Of a stretch of 64,000 nucleotides of DNA, positions 10,069 through 20,875 are shown in pieces; the stretch's first letter is position 1; every line of letters starts with the position of its first letter. The DNA lies in assembly GCA_037833965.1 (NCBI GenBank), contig AP031352.1:29266501-29330500 (forward strand). The letters run 5' to 3'. This DNA comes from Marchantia polymorpha subsp. ruderalis (Eukaryota; Streptophyta; Marchantiopsida; Marchantiales; Marchantiaceae). A program made the position numbers and the translations under genes. The notes beneath the pieces are model-generated. The model was not told where the DNA came from and made no database searches. It saw nothing but the letters and a program-made list of their open reading frames with translations.

Positions 10069-10418
10069 AACCCCTGTAGTATTTCTGGGAATGACAAGTG
10101 CCTGAGAATTCAAACTCTTCAATAGACTGTTGTTGTGTTACTGGAATGTTTCACAGTGAGTCCTTCAGTGCGGACCTGTGTTCTCTGCGCGTTTTGTGAG
10201 TTGAGAGTGTTGTTCACCGCGTATGAGTGACTTCGATCCGAAGTAGGCAGTCCAAACCGGGTTTCCTACGCTAGCAGCAAGCTAGTGGAAGCGTTGTAAA
10301 AGCCGGAGTTGGAAGTCACTACCCGCAGCTTCGCTGAGTGTACTCTTGAGAGACTTCCCCCCTGAAATCTTGAGTAGAGGTCCTAACGGATCTCTGGGTT
10401 GTGTTTCTGTAGTTTCAG

Positions 10419-10449
<31 letters not shown>

Positions 10450-10548
10450 CTGCACTGTGCGACCTCCGAGTGCGCTCCGAGTGGACACTTGCAGTATTTC
10501 TGGGAGTGACAGTCGCTTGAGAATTCAAACTCATCAATAGTCTGTTAA
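10069..10548 (+). repeat. U5 internal duplication with GT microsatellite between
   Basis: A segment of about 60 bp containing AGTATTTCTGGGA, GAGAATTCAAACTC and AATAGACTGTT at about 10075-10135 recurs in diverged form at about 10491-10548. A (GT)n tract lies between them at 10419-10446. The same arrangement, with variable GT length, is found in the U5 of other ORF-bearing family A LTRs and of the mini-element. Confidence 0.75.
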
Positions 10549-10642
10549 ACGTGACACTTTGTACCCTGTGTGTTCCTGTGTCCCTGTGGGTTCGACCTTT
10601 CTACCACTATATTGCAGTTTTAGCCTTTAGTGGGTTATTACA

Positions 10643-10647
10643 ACGTA
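10643..10647. repeat. Target site duplication ACGTA, right copy
   Basis: ACGTA directly after the LTR end TTATTACA; pairs with 5294-5298. Confidence 0.95.
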
Positions 10648-11828
10648 GTACACCAGAGATTCGCTCGTTGTCTCGCAGGTGATTTACGTCGGTCTTGGCC
10701 TCCCACTACATGAACTTTCAGGTCCGCAAAATTCTTCACCAGGTTGTCTACCTTGGCTGCGATGTCCCCTTGAGTCTTCACTGGGATTCCCTTACCTCGA
10801 TCCTTCTTCTTGATCGCACTGCGTTTCTTCTTCCGTCTTTCTTCTTCTGAAGATGACGAGTCCTCTTCCTCTTCCGAGGAAGAACTTGATTCGGAGGAGC
10901 TTGATTCTTCTGTCGAGGAAGGCGAGTTCCTTCTCTTCCGACGTCCGCCTTGCGACTTCTTCTTCGTCGACCGTCGGTCGCGTCTTCGAGTGTCAAGGGT
11001 TGACGTCTCAAAGGTCTCCGCGGAAGCTATCACATCTTGGATTGTGTTAGTCTTGCCTCTCCTACAGAAGGTCTCCATTTCTCTTGAGAGCCCTGTCACA
11101 TACCAATCCACTGCCTGTTGTACCGAATACGGTTCTCCCGGGCCTGTCTTCGGAATTCGATCTAGGAGGTCTTGGAATCTCTCAGTGTAGTCTCGAAGAT
11201 TCTCCTTCCGCTCGCGTCGAAGATTTCGAAGCCGGGTCAGAACTCGACTGTCATATCCGAGTTCGCGGAACCGCCTCAGAAACTTTTCCTTGAGCTGAGC
11301 CCAGGTCCGGATGCCAGTGGGGTCGGTGCTCTCATGGTTGTACCAGCTACGCGCTCGTCTGCGTAGCAGGCTAGGAAAGATTCGTAGTCTGTCTTCATCA
11401 CTGGTCTCACGATTGGCGATGGAGACAGACTCGAAGAGCTTTATGTATGAATCTGCATCATCGTCGTCGCCCGTTCCCGTGTATCTTGGATACGAATGTT
11501 TGGTGGTAGGTTGGGAAAACGCCTGGCGGAGATTGGCTTGATGTTCTGCCATCGGTGATCCTGTCGACGGACTGATCCTAGGTTGGCCAAACTCAGGAAG
11601 AGTTCCTGTCGGAGGGATGTCCAATAGAACTGTTAGCTCAATGCTCTCGGTAGGTGAACTGGAACGCCTTTGTCTTCCAGTAGTCGGTGATGGCGATCTT
11701 TCTGCAGAGTCCTCACCGGGAGTCTTCTTTTTAGTTCGCCGTTTTGTTTCCACGGCTTTTTCTGAATCTCGACGGAGTTTCCGTGTGGCTCTCGCACTCA
11801 GGTTTCCCACACTATCGCTCGTCGACAT
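10648..11828 (-). CDS. gag: Element 1 gag, 5' part (capsid)
   Basis: The N-terminal gag half, about 394 codons from the Met at 11828, 41 bp after the primer binding site. A basic, Ser-rich N-terminus (about 1-90) precedes a retrotransposon capsid region (about 110-260) with SYIKLFESVSIAN, RARSWYNHES, LKEKFLRRFREL and DYTERFQDLLDRIPKTG. Then come Lys/Arg-rich and Ser/Glu-rich stretches and the first Cys residues of zinc knuckle 1 (LWCTT). The coding sequence is broken by the solo LTR at 10642/5299; reading on past 10647 gives only a short LTR-encoded tail. The N-terminus matches element 2 gag (LSARA, KAVE). Confidence 0.92.
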
Positions 11829-11869
11829 TCACCGAGCATTGCTGCTCAAGTATTCTGGTGTTGACGCAC

Positions 11870-11889
11870 TGTCCCCGGCAGCGGCGCCA
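11870..11889 (-). other. Primer binding site, tRNA-Asp type (element 1)
   Basis: On the minus strand TGGCGCCGCTGCCGGGGACA, 22 nt inside the 5' LTR. It complements a tRNA 3' end like plant tRNA-Asp (…CCCCGGCAACGGCGCCA) with one mismatch. The tRNA sequence is from memory. Element 2 has the identical site at 41791-41810. Confidence 0.8.
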
Positions 11890-11911
11890 AAAAGAAGTCG
11901 TCGGCTCCTTA
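11890..11911 (-). other. Hairpin spacer between U5 and primer site (element 1)
   Basis: A 22-nt spacer, longer than the usual few bases. It reads AAGGAG-CCGACGA-CTTCTT, a 6-bp stem with one G-T pair. Element 2 (41769-41790) has AAGAAG-CCGACAA-CTTCTT, so pairing is kept although both stem and loop differ. Confidence 0.55.
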
Positions 11912-14900
11912 TGTAATAACCCACCAAAGGCTAAAACTTGCAGTATGGTGGTAAAAAGATCAAACCCACAGGGACAGAGGCAACACACAGAGTAAAAGTG
12001 TCACGTTTAACAGACTTTTGGTAGAGTTTGAATTCTAGGCGACTGTCACTCCCAGAAATACTGCAGTGCTCGACTCGGAGGCTCGACTCGGAGGAGGATC
12101 TCAACTCGGAGGATGCTCGGAGGATGCACGGTACAGCGTGGTCACTCAACACACACACACACACACACCTGAAACTGGCAAAAAGCACAACTCGGAGGTC
12201 GGTCAGGACCTCCGCTTCGGATTTCAGGAGGAAAGTGTCTCACAAGTTCACTCAGAGGTTCTGCAGGTAGTGCCTCCCACTCCGGCTTTTACTGCCCTTC
12301 CGCCAGGAACTAGCGGGGGTACCCGGACTGGACTTTCCACTTCGGAACGAAGCCTCTACATACGCCGTGGACGTCACCCTCGACTATCACACCAAACGCA
12401 GGGAGTGCAGACCCGACTGAGAACTTACTGAAAACACGATCCAGTAACACACACACAACCTGAATTACAAACCAAGGTTTACACGAAGTAATGAAACTTC
12501 ACATTGGCATTCAGGGGAAACTTCCCGTAGGAGTACAATCAGGATATGTCACTCGAAGGAGTAAGGGGGAACTGTTCAAGTATCTAACTCGCAGCCGGCT
12601 CTGAGCATCAGAAATCACCCGCAGGTGCAGATCCGCACTACTCAAGTCTCTAACCGGGTGCTAGCTCTGAACATTCAGCCGAAGGCCTTCAACTACAACA
12701 TACGGTAACTTCGCTATGCTGCAGCTTCTCTACGTGGTGCCAGGACCAAAATGCACAAACACGCCAAGAAAGTGAGTTCCTGATCTGCACTTCCGAAACT
12801 GGAAGAGTCCCAAGGCAAAACGCCTTGATCTACTTTATACTCTCAAAAGATCCTAACTAGCACTACGCTATCCTATCTACCACTTGCAGTATCTGCGCGA
12901 AACCAAACTACTCTACTGCACTCAGCAGATCCGGTGCTGCGCCTCCTGCGCACCGGACTGCTCCGCTTACTATCTCTACCTTGCCAGTCTTTCGACCGGC
13001 TGCGTAACCCCAAGCGTCGGAGCGCTGTGGTGACTTCCGACTGCAAGTGCGCCATAGTGTCGCGCGCGCCCGACAAGAAGGTTTCTAATTTTCTCGCCAC
13101 TCGCCGCCGACTCCGACTGTCACCTTCCGTCAATGCCGCCGCCCGAAGCTCGAACTCCCTGAGTGTGATCCTCTCTTGAGCTGCCACCTCCCAATGGGTG
13201 TATCCTTTTAGACAACGAGTCACCTGTGCCGCCAACTCTCCTCGCGCCCTGCAGCTGCTCTCCACCTCGGCCAGCTGCATTTCTAATTCCGCACGTTGTG
13301 CCCTCAAATCCGAGCACTCGGTTTGCAAGTTGCGCAACAACTCCTCATCCTCTTTGCGGGCTCTTTGACTTTCTTCTAAGGCGCGCGTCTGGCGCGCAAG
13401 CTCGGCTGCTAGGACTTTGTTCTGTCTCCGCTCCTCCTGCAATTCCGACTCGATCTTTGCCCGTATTAGCTCGGCATCCGCCTGACTTTTCGTCGCCGCC
13501 TCCTCCCTCTGCTGCTGCAAGGCTTGGTATAGCTTCTGTGTGACCGCCAGGTGTTGTCGGAGGGCGGTGTTCCTATCCACATATACTCCGCACCTAGAGG
13601 CCCACTTTCCCACCTTGCTCCTCGTCCTTCTCCTGATAGTCTCCACATAAGACTACGGTTTTAAAGCACTTGCGTATTTGGATGTCTTGCGATCCAGATA
13701 TCGCAGGAGTGGAACTATCTGTTCGCACAGCACCCCTGTTGGCGTTTTCTGCACCGAATCCGCTTCTTGCTCTTCCGAGCTCGTCTCATCCTCAGTCTCG
13801 AGGATTTCAGTCGCCACCGAATCCCTTGGCGACTCTCTGGAACTGTGGCGCGCAGCAGCTTCCGCTGCGACTGCTGCTCCACTGCCTGCTAAAATATCCA
13901 GGGCAGTGGGAGATCCCACTGCTTGAGCCCCTGTTCCGGCTCGATCTTCGGTTTGTGAAGGGGTCGACGCCGCAGTGACTTTTGTCACTCTTGCACCGCC
14001 CGCTTCTGCTGCCTGTCCTTCCGGCGCAATCTGCGCGGAAGGTGTCCTTGCTGAAGGTGCGTCCGCCGAAGGCGTCCGCACACTGGTCGTTGGCCCCATC
14101 TGTCTCGCAGTCGGCGAATCCGGCTGACTCTCTGTTGTCCGACTCGCAGTCGGCCGACCAGCAGTTGTCCGACTGGGAGTCGGATACACCCTGCGCGTCT
14201 TGACTCCACTTGGCCTGCTTGTTGGTGGCGTTCTTCCAGAAGTGCCTTCCGCCGAAGACGACCCTCTGAGGATTGTTGGCTCGTCAGCCAAACTCTCTTC
14301 TGCTTCCGGCCTGCTATCCGGTTCAACGCGCCGTTCAGTTGGCCTTCCTTCCGCTTGTCGACCTTCAGTCATCCGACTCGCAGTCGGCCGGCTGTCAGTC
14401 CGTCCATCTCCTCCCGAAGGCCGTGGTGCCTTCTGTGCAGAGGTATCTGCCGTCTTCCCTAGAATCTGAGCGATTATCTCTTCCTGTGTGAGATTCCGCC
14501 GGGTCGGAGTTCGCCTGGTCTCCTCAGTAACAGTTGGCATTTTGCGTGCCCTCTGTTTTGGTCGACTGTGAGGCTCGGGGGTGGGCCGACCACGAGTCGG
14601 CGCAACTGGCACTTCCGGCTACCTGTCCTCAGGTCTCTCATCCCACTTCCGCTTTCGCGGAATGCGCTCACTTCGACGTTCTTCTGCTGCTCTTGCTGGA
14701 GCCGGAGCCGGAGGCGTACTGGCAGGTTCCTCGTCCGGATCTGTGTCTACTTCGGCCTCCCTCGAATATCTTCCTGGATAAGTCCGGGTCAGCTGCGGAA
14801 ATCGAGTTTTCTCAGCATTCGTCAAACATCCCATCGCCCGGTAAAACACGATTAAGTAAGGCGATAGATGATTGAGGGTTCCTCCCCTCTCTTCTTGCGC

Positions 14901-16771
14901 ATGTTGGCGCGTCACCTTCCACAGGAGCCGTGCCCAATGCACCGGAGCTCCTGACAGCACTAGCTCCACGAACTCTACCTGCCAACCATGCATGTAAGCG
15001 GTCTTGGTCGGCTGCAATATCTGCAGCAATGCCGTCGCGACATTTCTCCGCAATCGATCCTTGTAATCCCGTGTCCGGAAACCGTTCTTGGGATGTCTGG
15101 CCACTTTGAAGAGCTCATTGTAAGAGACTTCTTCCTCCTGGGACACCTTCACGCTATCGGCCTCGAAGAGGAGATCCCCTTCCTCGCCGGCACACCTGCC
15201 CAACACCTGCGCCCAATTGCAAATGTCCCATCTCTCTGGGTGTGGGCAAAATCCGCGAGAAGGCTTGTGTCTCTCCTGCAGATACTCGCGCACCATCTCC
15301 GGACATGTCCAATTCCACCCCCATAGGAGAAAATCGAGCTTCAGCCTTAACAGCACATCTTGAAATGCGCGTAGACCGATCTGCGGCACCCTGAGTGAAG
15401 ACACTCGCAGCTGGGGAACCTTCGACATTGCGTTGCCTGCACACACACAAACGTTCTCCCTTTCGCTCGCTCTCTCACAATCGCCACTGCGCGTCGGCCA
15501 CTCAAGCACTGACTGCTCACTCTCTCTGCGCTCGTTCAAGATCGCTACTCACAATTCTTTCAAGGTCCGCCAAGATCCTTGCGCAACTCGTCTCCGCACT
15601 CTCTACTCTCACTGCAGGTCGCTCCGCCCTTGCGCGTAATCTTGGAACTGGAAATCGCAAAGTCAAGAATGAGAGAATGAGACTGGAGCGCAGTCTTTTC
15701 TTCTCCGATTTCAAGAACGTCCAACGTTCTTACTGGTTGCAACGTACGCAGCCGGCTATACGGCTTAACGGTTCGCCCTTTGCATGCGCGAATTCACGTC
15801 TCCGCATTGCGCGCATTCGCATGCTTAAACGTTGAATTCTCCCGCCGCCGCCACCTTCCGGACTCGAGTCCGCTGCAGGGTATACGTCGGCCCTATTGTC
15901 TTTTCCTAACCCGTCCTTCACCGGAGGCGTGTCGCCGCTGGTGCGTTCATTATCCGTCGGCGCCTTGCTGGAGGCGCACATCCAGCCGGAGCGAATTACG
16001 CCGGCGCGCAGTCGTACCGCCTATTTTGTCCTTTATGCCTCGTCCGTTGCTGCCGGCGCATATCCGTCAGCGCAACTCATGCCAGCGCATCCGGCCGTCA
16101 GCGCCACGTCGGAGGCGTACATCCGACCGGCGCTTTCCTTCCATGAACAGCCGCCAAGGGCGCTTCCGACTCTGAGTTGGTTTCCTCCTGTGAGCGCGTG
16201 ATTCCGCCGAAGGCGTACGGGAATCCTTTCCGGCTGTGAACCCTAGCGCGAACGGCGCATGTCCGGCTACGAGTTTTCCGACGCTCATAACTTCTCCATT
16301 CCTGATCCATCTCCGACGCTCTTGGACTCGTTAGAACGAGCGTCCCGAGCTCTTTCTAATGCAACTTCAACCAACTAGATCTACCGTGTATCCCGATTGT
16401 TATGAAGGTTTTCCCTTTCCGCGCTAGCGGCGCTTCGCCGAAGGCGCACTCATGGTCGGATGCCTTTAGAGGTCCGGGCCCTTCTCCTGACGTCTTTAGC
16501 AAAACCTCCTCCTGAGGTGTCTGCGCCGGAAGCGTAGCTTCCTTATACGCTAGAGGCGCGTGAGTAGAGACACCTCAAAAAGGAGCTTTTGCCGAAGGCG
16601 CCGAAGACGTTGGCGTTGGTACATCCGACTACGCGATTCTTTGTGCCCTCGTGACGATCTCATCAATCCACTCTATTTAGCGTACCCTTCTCTAGCTACA
16701 AACACTGCTTTGGTACTAGTTTTCTAAAATTGTTTAAATTCTGCAAAAAAAACAAAAAGTGTGTTACCACA
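11912..16771 (-). repeat. 5' LTR of element 1 (4860 bp, divergent ORF subfamily)
   Basis: Reads on the minus strand from TGTGGTAACACAC at 16771 to TTATTACA at 11912. U3 carries the broken ORF 15539-12873; the TATA box is at 12834-12840 and the hairpin at 12811-12827. U5 has an AC/GT tract near 12151. Bases 15540-16771 are the U3 leader without a credible gene; they hold one hairpin module (about 16310-16360) and many CCGAAGGCG motifs. Confidence 0.93.
12873..15539 (-). pseudogene. LTR-encoded ORF, divergent subfamily, two nonsense codons
   Basis: Homolog of the 6488-9535 ORF, about 888 codons on the minus strand, same frame throughout but broken by two TAG codons (near 14613-14618 and near 13647-13652). 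The sister copy inside family B gag (24442-26957) has CAG at both places. The conserved N-terminal block is present (VPQIGLRAFQDVLL, KLDFLLWGWNW, WAQVLGRCAG, RTRDYKDRLRRN, GGTLNHLSPYLIVFYR), then a long low-complexity middle with repeated TASRTT/GRPT-like motifs, then LLRYLDRK and a coiled coil. Many residues differ from the other subfamily while this core is kept. The stop lies about 33 bp before the TATA box. Confidence 0.85.
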
Positions 16772-17570
16772 CGCACATCCAGTCGGCGCGAATTACGCCG
16801 GCGCGTATTCGTACCACTTGTTTTGTCCGTTCTGCCTCATCTATTGCTGACGGCGCATATCCCGCCGGCGCAAATCATGCCAGCGCATCCGCCTATCCGC
16901 GCCACGTCGGAGGCGTACATCCGGCCGGCACTTTTCTTCCGTTGCGCAGCCGCCAAAGGCGCTTCCGCCTCTGAGTTGATTTCCTCCCATGAGCGCGTGA
17001 TTCCGCCGAAGGCGTACGGGAGTCCTTTCCGACTGTGAACCCTAGCGCGAACGGCGCATGTCCGGCTACGAGTTTTCCGATGCTCATAACTTCTACGTCC
17101 CGGATCCATCTCCGGCGCTCTTGGGCTCGTTAGAACGAGCGTCCCGAGCTCTTCCCAATGCAACTTCAACCAACTGGAACTACCGTGTATTCAGATCGTT
17201 ATGAAGGTTTCCCCTTCCGCGCTAGCGGCGCATCGCCGAAGGCGCACTCATGATAGGAAGCCTTCAGAGGTCTTTGCCGTTCTTCTGACGTCTTTAGCAA
17301 AATCTCCTACGGAGGTGTCTGCGCCGGAAGCGTAGCTTCCTTAGACGCTGGAAGCGCGTGAGTAGAGACACCTCAGAAAAGGAGCTTTTGCCGAAGGCGC
17401 CAAAGACATTTGGCGCTGGTACATCCAACTTCGCGATTCTTCGTGACCTCGTGATGATCTCCTCAATCCACTCTATTTAACGTACCCTTTTCTAACTACA
17501 GACACTGCTTCGGTACTTGTTTTCTAAAATTGTTTAAATTCTGCAAAAAAACAAAAAGTGTGTTACCACA
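16772..17570 (-). repeat. Older family A LTR fragment flanking element 1
   Basis: The minus-strand start of another family A LTR, ending ACACACTTTTTG…TGTGGTAACACA at 17570 and clearly related to 1-772 but diverged. Element 1 inserted inside it; the rest of this LTR would lie left of the window. One hairpin module is at about 17110-17160. Confidence 0.85.
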
Positions 17571-17662
17571 AGAATACTATATTTTATACTAATTTTAATG
17601 TTAAATACATTTATTATAAATATTATATAGCTTTTTGATCTATGATTATTTTTGTGTTCAGC
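17571..17662. other. AT-rich flank, nothing recognised
   Basis: Ninety-two bases of AT-rich sequence between a family A LTR end and the copia LTR. No gene or repeat recognised. Confidence 0.6.
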
Positions 17663-17966
17663 TGTTGAATTTCTAGTAAGTATATGTGGGTATTGTAATC
17701 CTGAGAATCACAACGACACACTCAAGCCAATCTAGGTCACAACTGAAACACTATGGACACAGAATACACACATGTAACGTGGTACATCTTCAAGGGCTAC
17801 GTTCACGTAAGAATACACTGAGAGAGTTTACTCATTGAAGTGAAAACATAACCTGATCCGCAGATGCATTAGGGTATATATATACCCAAGGTAGACTACC
17901 AATCTCAGCTATAAATAGCTACATAGCTACACATGAGATTACTCCTTAAGTGGAGTTAACCTAACA
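17663..17966 (-). repeat. Copia 3' LTR (about 304 bp)
   Basis: Read on the minus strand it starts TGTTAGGTTAAC at 17966 and ends CTAGAAATTCAACA at 17663. An AT palindrome, GGGTATATATATACCC (about 17872-17887), supplies a TATA box. It is preceded on the minus strand by AAGTGAGAGAT, a copia-type polypurine tract (17967-17980). Ends and size fit a plant Ty1/copia LTR. The 5' partner is missing. Confidence 0.7.
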
Positions 17967-18900
17967 ATCTCTCACTTAACTTGCGTTAAGGAGACTAAGT
18001 AAAATCTTTAATCTATATTATTTCTCAACGAGAAGTTCTAGACGGAAACCTAACACAAGATCACTCATTAAACGAAAGTTAACTAGAACTAAACCGTAAC
18101 CATAACAGGTTAGAATAATAATGTACAAAAGTAACTCAATAATCTCAACTTAATTCATGTTAAGTAATTTTAGTCATCTCTCTAACCTATATTATTAATA
18201 CTAAATCAAGATAGAGTAATAACATATAAAGTTAACTAAACAATCTTCCTTTAACTTGTGTTAATGAATTACAGTCACCTCTCTAATCTATATTATTATT
18301 CCCATAGCAGATTAGAATAATGTCATACAGAGGTAACTCAATAATCTCACTTTAACTCGTGTTAAGTAATTTCAGTCATTTTTAACCTATATTATTAGAC
18401 CTATACCAGGATAGATAGCATATAAAGTTAACTAAACAATCTTCCTTTAACTCGTGTTAATGAATTACAGTCAACTCTCTAATCTATATTATTACTCCCA
18501 TAACAGGATAGAGTAATAAAATACATAGGTAACTCAATAGTTTCACCTTAACTCGTGTTAAATAATTTTTTTTACTTCTTTTACCTATATTATTACTCCC
18601 ATATCAAGATAGAGTAATAACATACAAAGATAACTAAACAATATTACTTTAATTCATGCTAAGGAATCTCAATCATCTCTCTAATCTATATTATTACTCC
18701 CATAACATGATAGAATAATAACATATAGAGAGAACTCAAAAATCTCACCATAAATTTTTGTGTTAAGGATTTTCAATCAACTCTCTTACCTATATATTAA
18801 TTTCATAATATGATTGAGTGAAAAACATACAGAACAATTGCACAATTTCAGCTTAACTCATGTGAAGTAATCTTAGTCACCTTTCTAACATATATTATTA
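17967..18900 (-). repeat. Tandem repeats (about 100 bp) at copia 3' end
   Basis: About nine diverged units with starts near 17966, 18139, 18239, 18341, 18437, 18536, 18637, 18738 and 18841. Each holds an AATCTCACTTTAACTCGTGTTAA-like core and a CTAACCTATATTATTACTCC-like core. Two unit types partly alternate, so a 200-bp higher-order repeat is possible. Each unit carries a copy of the sequence that next to the LTR serves as polypurine tract. Confidence 0.75.
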
Positions 18901-18965
18901 CTCTGCGGGAAGTTCTAAACAGAAACCTATCAAACCTATCTTCTTTAAACAAGAATTTAGTAGAT

Positions 18966-19600
18966 TTAAGTCGTAGCCATAAAGGAATAGAGTAATAATA
19001 AACAAAGATAACAAAAAATCATATCTCTTGTGCTCCCTATGCACAACTTGCATAATAGCATAATGTCATCTGAAACTCTCCAAGGAATAACTTTGGTCAA
19101 CGCATCAGAAAGATTAAATTTACCATCGATCTTGACTAACTCAATTGTTTTCTCAGATACAGCTTGTCTAATAAAGTGAAACTTGATATCGATATGCTTC
19201 ACTCTACTATCTATGATTTGGTTTGTAGCCAAATGTAAAACACTTTGGCTATCACAATGAAGCTATCTCCATGATATACATATCCAACCAAATAGTTTCT
19301 TTTGCCGCTTTTGTTGTTGCCACATACTTAGCTTCTGTTGTTGACTGAGCTACGCACTTCTGCAAGGTAGATTTCCAACTAATGCTTTCACCACCAAGTG
19401 TAAACACATATCAAGTTGTAGATCTCCTTTTGTCTAAATCTTGTCCGTAGTGAGCATCAGCGTAGCCAAACAAGTACTTGACATTGTCTAACAACCCATC
19501 AAATAGTAAGCCATAATACATAGTACTGTTTAGATATCTCAAAATCCATTTCACCGCTTCCCAGTGAACTTTCTCTCTCCTTGTTGGTGAACTACACATG
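18966..19600 (-). pseudogene. Copia pol remnant: RT end and RNase H
   Basis: Minus-strand pieces of a Ty1/copia pol in more than one frame. HWEAVKWILRYLNSTM and DLDKRRSTT (19599-19411) mark the RT C-terminus. STLQKCVAQSTTEAKYVA (about 19380-19310) and SRVKHIDIKFHFIRQA with DALTKVIPW (19232-18966) mark RNase H. Stops and frame changes break it, and integrase plus most of RT are missing: at about 19610 the sequence jumps to gag. It cannot encode an enzyme. Confidence 0.85.
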
Positions 19601-19689
19601 GTATATCTCTAACATCATAGACAGTCGGCAAACACGTCTTCTGTTTCGGAGTGAAGATCCTCCTCAACATTCGTCACTTGAGGGAGATT

Positions 19690-20165
19690 CACATTGCTGA
19701 CTATCATCCGACAGTTCCTCTTGATGTGGCCATTCTTGCCACATCTCTAACACACCAAGTTCTTCAAGTTACTCATGTTAGGATATGGAACGCAAAACTG
19801 AAATCTCCTTCGCTAAGGAGATCTGGATCTTTATCGCTTGAACCTTGTGCACTGCAAGTTATATAAACTCGACGATTGCAACTAATCGGGATCACAATTA
19901 CTGCAGTACTTGAAGTGAATGAACGAGACAATCACAACATCTCCTGTTCTACCTCGTCCGCCAGAAGAGCACTTAGAACCTTGTTGTAAGTTACAGCCTT
20001 GTTATCACGATGAAGGAGATTCTTTGACAGTGTCTAGTAGAAGAGAGTCGATGAGTGGAGTAGATGCATAGCTTTTTTAATATCAGAAAGCTCCTCTCCT
20101 ATACTTTGAAGATCTCCCAACAAATCTTCGTAGGTGTGAAGGTGATTTTGAATTCTCAATCTCGG
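19690..20165 (-). pseudogene. Copia gag remnant with zinc knuckle
   Basis: On the minus strand, LLGDLQSIGEELSDIKKAMHLL-like sequence (about 20130-20050) resembles plant copia gag, and RCGKNGHIKRNC (about 19730-19700) is a CCHC knuckle with a stop inside it. Several further stops are present. It lies directly upstream of the RT remnant, so a large internal deletion removed protease, integrase and most of RT. No 5' LTR or primer site is seen. Confidence 0.7.
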
Positions 20166-20289
20166 CCTGATAATGAAGTTCAATTGACTCATGTAGGTGT
20201 TCATCACATGTGAGATTTACTTTTGATTAGACCATCTCTTTAGGGCATCAAAAAGATGTGTAACCTAAGAATATTCCTCAACTTGCTTC

Positions 20290-20875
20290 TGTGAGCCGAA
20301 ACTCCCCACCCTTCAGCGTTTGTAGTCCAGGTGGGGGTTCGAGCTCCCATAATCTAACTTCTCTAATCTCAACCATGTGGTCAAAGTGTATTCAAGACAA
20401 TGAGATCATAAACACTTGCTCTTTCACAAACAAATTATCCAGGACTCTGAAAATAATAACTTGCTGTCTGCTATTTCCACAAGAGCAGCAGACAAGCTCT
20501 TTGTTACATAAAGATCTAACCCAACTCTGGGTGACTTCCTCAATACCACAGCCGCTGTGGTCTATCCTAGCTCCGAGTCCCACTCCCAATTCCTACTCAG
20601 ATTTCAGTGTCGATTTCTCAGCTTCCACCTTCATACCCCAACAGATTGCTCTCTCCGATTCAACTCTCCCTTTTCAGTTTCAAATTCAGATCCCGACTGT
20701 CAGATTTTAGTCTCAGATTTCACTTCACTCTCAGCTCCCATTCTCAGATCTTCCACTCTGATTTCAGCTCCCACTCACAAATTTTACACTTCGATCTCAG
20801 CTCCCACTCACAGAATTTTACACTTCGATCTCAGATCCCACTCATAGATTTTACACTTCAATTTCAGATCCCACT
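20290..20875 (-). repeat. Family B LTR fragment (minus strand), copy 1
   Basis: Starts TGTGAGCC, the reverse complement of the family B LTR end GGCTCACA at 23381, and is full of GATCTGAGA/TCTCAGATC units. No primer site lies on its left, so it is a 3' or solo LTR. Its U3 side is cut by the family A LTR at 20876. It contains the inverted repeat ACCACAGC…GCTGTGGT near 20545-20562. Confidence 0.8.

Larger units (their letters stand above)
5299..10642 (+). mobile_element. Family A solo LTR (5344 bp) inserted in element 1 gag
   Basis: Begins TGTGGTACCCC, ends GGGTTATTACA, and is flanked by ACGTA on both sides. There is no internal gag-pol, PBS or PPT, so it is a solo LTR left by LTR-LTR recombination. 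U3 runs from 5299 to about 9690 and holds a hairpin module (about 5608-5650), many GCCTGTGCACAGGC palindromes and the 6488 ORF. The TATA box is at 9665. The remaining 0.95 kb (R and U5) holds a GT microsatellite and an internal duplication but no gene. The ends form imperfect inverted repeats, TGTGGTACCCC against TGTAATAACCC. Confidence 0.93.
1..16771 (-). mobile_element. Family A Ty3/gypsy element 1, left end outside window
   Basis: A near-complete LTR retrotransposon on the minus strand. In plus coordinates the order is 3' LTR (1-772, cut by the window edge), polypurine tract (773-790), pol (810-3650), gag-pro (3651-5293 and 10648-11828), primer binding site (11870-11889) and 5' LTR (11912-16771). 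A solo LTR of the same family (5299-10642) splits gag. Bases 1-772 repeat 16000-16771 at a constant offset of 15999 with only one difference seen by eye, so insertion was recent. The element lies inside an older family A LTR, whose remnant continues at 16772. The left target duplication is outside the window; the right one would be CGCAC at 16772-16776. Confidence 0.93.

Noticed and set aside
20174-20289. Possible host-gene fragment in the unidentified flank
   Set aside because: About 115 bp with stops in the frames I checked and no recognisable motif.
20318-20350. Pol III B-box-like GGTTCGAGCTCC, suggesting a tRNA or SINE
   Set aside because: No A box, no cloverleaf and no terminator; it is part of the family B LTR and occurs in every copy of it.
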